64,000 nt of DNA from Bryobacteraceae bacterium (GTDB taxonomy: Bacteria > Acidobacteriota > Terriglobia > Bryobacterales > Bryobacteraceae). The translations under genes were made by a program, and so were the position numbers. The DNA is taken from positions 40,954 through 104,953 of the forward strand of contig JANWVO010000037.1 of the NCBI GenBank assembly GCA_025056865.1. The letters are read 5' to 3'. The first letter of the stretch is position 1; every line of letters starts with the position of its first letter. Below are positions 62,524 through 64,000 of this stretch, one piece after another. The notes beneath the pieces were generated by a model that saw only the letters and a list, made by a program, of their open reading frames with translations, ran no database searches and was not told the DNA's origin.

Positions 62524-62856
62524 ATGGAATTGAGCGCTTACGAACTGGAGGCAAGGCTGCACCAGTTCAACAGGCTGATCCAGGAGCTGCTGCGCGGGCG
62601 GCTCCATCGCAACACTTTCCAGCCCTGGGAAGTGGAAATCCTGCTTGACATCGAGTCCTGCGACCTGTCGAACGTCAACCGGCGCGAGCTGCTGCAACGT
62701 TACCAGAAGGCTGCCAACCGCTACGTCGAACGAGGCGGCCGCACGCTGCTGAAACTGAGCGAATACCTGGCCGGCAAACACCGCCCGCGGCCCGGCGTAC
62801 AGGCCGCGCCGGCTGCCGGTCCACCCGGAAAACCTGGGGCGGAATCGGAAAAATAG
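62524..62856 (+). CDS. Small conserved hypothetical protein
   Basis: 110 residues, soluble. N-terminal helices (LEARLHQFNRLIQELLRGR), then WEVEILLDIESCDL, RRELLQRYQKAANRYVERGG and a proline- and glycine-rich tail. No known motif. ATG 62524 follows a weak ribosome site. Convergent with the glycosyltransferase-like gene, 10 bases away. Confidence 0.7.
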   Translation: MELSAYELEARLHQFNRLIQELLRGRLHRNTFQPWEVEILLDIESCDLSNVNRRELLQRYQKAANRYVERGGRTLLKLSEYLAGKHRPRPGVQAAPAAGPPGKPGAESEK

Positions 62857-62866
62857 CGGCGCGAAT

Positions 62867-64000
62867 TCAGCGCCAATCGGGCTTTTTCCGGATGTCCGAT
62901 ACGTCAAAAACGTAGATGGAATATCCGATGCGCGCCACCGGTTTCCGTGCGCGCAGCCACCCGTACCACTCGCGCTTGTGGTACACCCCCTGAAGCAGCG
63001 TCACGCTCATGGCGTACCAGCGCCGCTCCGGCCGCAGCCCGCGCCGGATCTCTTCGTCCGGAATCACGCCGCACGAGTCGAAGCCGAAGTAGTCCAGCGG
63101 CACGACCCCGAAATAGCAGAGGCAGACCTCGTCGCGGGGCTTGTCGCCCAGCCATTCGATCAGCTCTCCGAGGCTCTGGCCCCAGTCTATGTTCGAATCG
63201 AGCAGGATGTTGGCCCCGTTTTCGGGGCCTCCCGCGGCAAAGTTGAAGAACGCGATGTCGTGAGGGAAGATGCGGACGCTTTCGGCGGCGGTGAGCAGGC
63301 AGCAGGCGGCCACGAGCGCCGGTGCGGCCCGCCGGTACAGCCTGCGGCCATAGGCGGCCATCAGTCCCGCCGCCAGCGCCATCGTGAGAGGGAACACGGG
63401 CAGCAGGTGGCGCACGCCGATGTTGACATGGCTTTGCACGGCGGCGGCCCAATACACGGCCAAAGGAATGGCGAGCGCCGCCCACGCGCGCCAGGGAGCC
63501 GTGAAAAGCAGCGGCAGCGCCAGCAGCGTCAGCAGCAGCGTGCCGACAGGAGTCTTCACGAGGAACGCCACAGGGAAATACTGCCACCTGCCGCCCTTGT
63601 ACAGCTCGCCCAGCAGGAACGCCTCGTGGCCTTCGTCCTGATGCTTGAAATGCGCGCCGATGCCCACCAGCCACGGGTGCGCGGGCGCCTTCCACCTCTG
63701 GCCCAGGTACCGCAGGGCCGTGTTGACGGGTCCGCCTTCGGCGACGCGCTCGTCCAGCCGCGGCAGCTCCCTCAGCCGCCAGCCTGCCGGGCCGTAGGAC
63801 AGCATCGCCACGAGCACGCCAATGGCGAGCGTTCCCGCCAGAGTCAGGGCGCTGCGCCGCCAACCCGTGTGGAGCGCGGCCGCGATGAGAACGAAGGTGG
63901 GCGCCAGGAACAGCATCGAGAGCTTCACGGCGAAGGCGGCGCCGGTAGCCAGGCCCGCCAGCAGGATGCGCCTCCAGCCCCCGTGCACGAGCGCCGCTTC
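62867..64000 (-). CDS. Polyprenol-phosphate-dependent membrane glycosyltransferase, C-terminal part
   Basis: 378 residues of an open frame that continues beyond the right edge. Multiple membrane helices (VKLSMLFLAPTFVLIAAA, SALTLAGTLAIGVLVAMLSYG, GTLLLTLLALPLLFTA, RHLLPVFPLTMALAAGLMAAYG). A conserved non-membrane segment is FNFAAGGPENGANILLDSNIDWGQSLGELIEWL near the middle. This is the pattern of ArnT/PMT-like glycosyltransferases, which take lipid-linked sugars as donors. Donor and acceptor unknown, and the N-terminus with the catalytic loop is outside the window. Confidence 0.83.
   Translation of the reverse strand, partial: EAALVHGGWRRILLAGLATGAAFAVKLSMLFLAPTFVLIAAALHTGWRRSALTLAGTLAIGVLVAMLSYGPAGWRLRELPRLDERVAEGGPVNTALRYLGQRWKAPAHPWLVGIGAHFKHQDEGHEAFLLGELYKGGRWQYFPVAFLVKTPVGTLLLTLLALPLLFTAPWRAWAALAIPLAVYWAAAVQSHVNIGVRHLLPVFPLTMALAAGLMAAYGRRLYRRAAPALVAACCLLTAAESVRIFPHDIAFFNFAAGGPENGANILLDSNIDWGQSLGELIEWLGDKPRDEVCLCYFGVVPLDYFGFDSCGVIPDEEIRRGLRPERRWYAMSVTLLQGVYHKREWYGWLRARKPVARIGYSIYVFDVSDIRKKPDWR

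Overview
The window is a high-GC bacterial chromosome segment that fits Acidobacteriota, most likely the Bryobacterales/Solibacteres group. The evidence is two tandem TIGR03436-type 'acidobacterial VWFA' proteins, a TIGR03437-like Solibacter-type secreted protein, an UPF0182 giant membrane protein, KDO-synthesis genes (Gram-negative envelope) and many secreted or Tat-targeted enzymes. Genes are packed tightly with frequent ATGA-type overlaps. No tRNA, rRNA, CRISPR array, transposase or integrase was seen. The species assignment is inference.

Layout. 1-7.6 kb: C-terminal end of a CheA-type hybrid kinase, uvrA and mutY (DNA repair), two secreted proteins and a stand-alone receiver protein. 7.7-12.5 kb: UPF0182 and a Tat-targeted GHL6/GH42-like protein. 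12.6-15.4 kb: pyrR-pyrB-pyrC. 15.4-20.5 kb: two convergent homoserine dehydrogenases, a DUF4139 protein and a receiver protein. 20.5-25.4 kb: glgB with a small coupled partner, an adenosine-deaminase family enzyme, cysE and a LOG-family protein. 25.5-29.6 kb: a sugar-acid/lactate cassette of permease, exported RraA-like protein and Tat enolase-superfamily enzyme. 29.6-33.4 kb: a pilin and the kdsB-pyrG-kdsA operon. 33.4-39.9 kb: VWFA proteins, two alpha/beta hydrolases and a UbiD-family decarboxylase. 40-42.6 kb: infA, UDP-GlcNAc 2-epimerase and a single-module ClpB-like ATPase. 42.7-49.5 kb: a long leftward block, galU with a glucuronokinase-like GHMP kinase, then ffh-rpsP-khpA-rimM-trmD-rplS-rnhB (SRP, ribosome and tRNA maturation). 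49.5-55.9 kb: a rightward run of a winged-helix-like protein, a P-loop ATPase and a PD-(D/E)XK-FtsK fusion, joined by start/stop overlap to folP-folB-folK. 55.9-58.9 kb: PIN-TRAM protein, ispD, ispF and a glucosaminidase-like protein. 58.9-59.4 kb: the only large non-coding stretch, with strong inverted repeats and the groES promoter. 59.4-64 kb: groES without groEL, Skp/OmpH, small envelope proteins, a TPR protein, a SirB1-like protein and the end of a membrane glycosyltransferase.

Most genes are housekeeping (nucleotide, folate, isoprenoid and KDO synthesis, translation, repair). The strongest candidate for an undescribed system is 49556-54285: three co-directional genes encoding a likely DNA-binding multi-winged-helix protein, an Orc/BREX-like ATPase and a DNA translocase fused to a nuclease domain. 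A second unusual locus is the plant-type glucuronokinase homologue beside galU, which suggests a salvage route from glucuronate to UDP-glucuronate.
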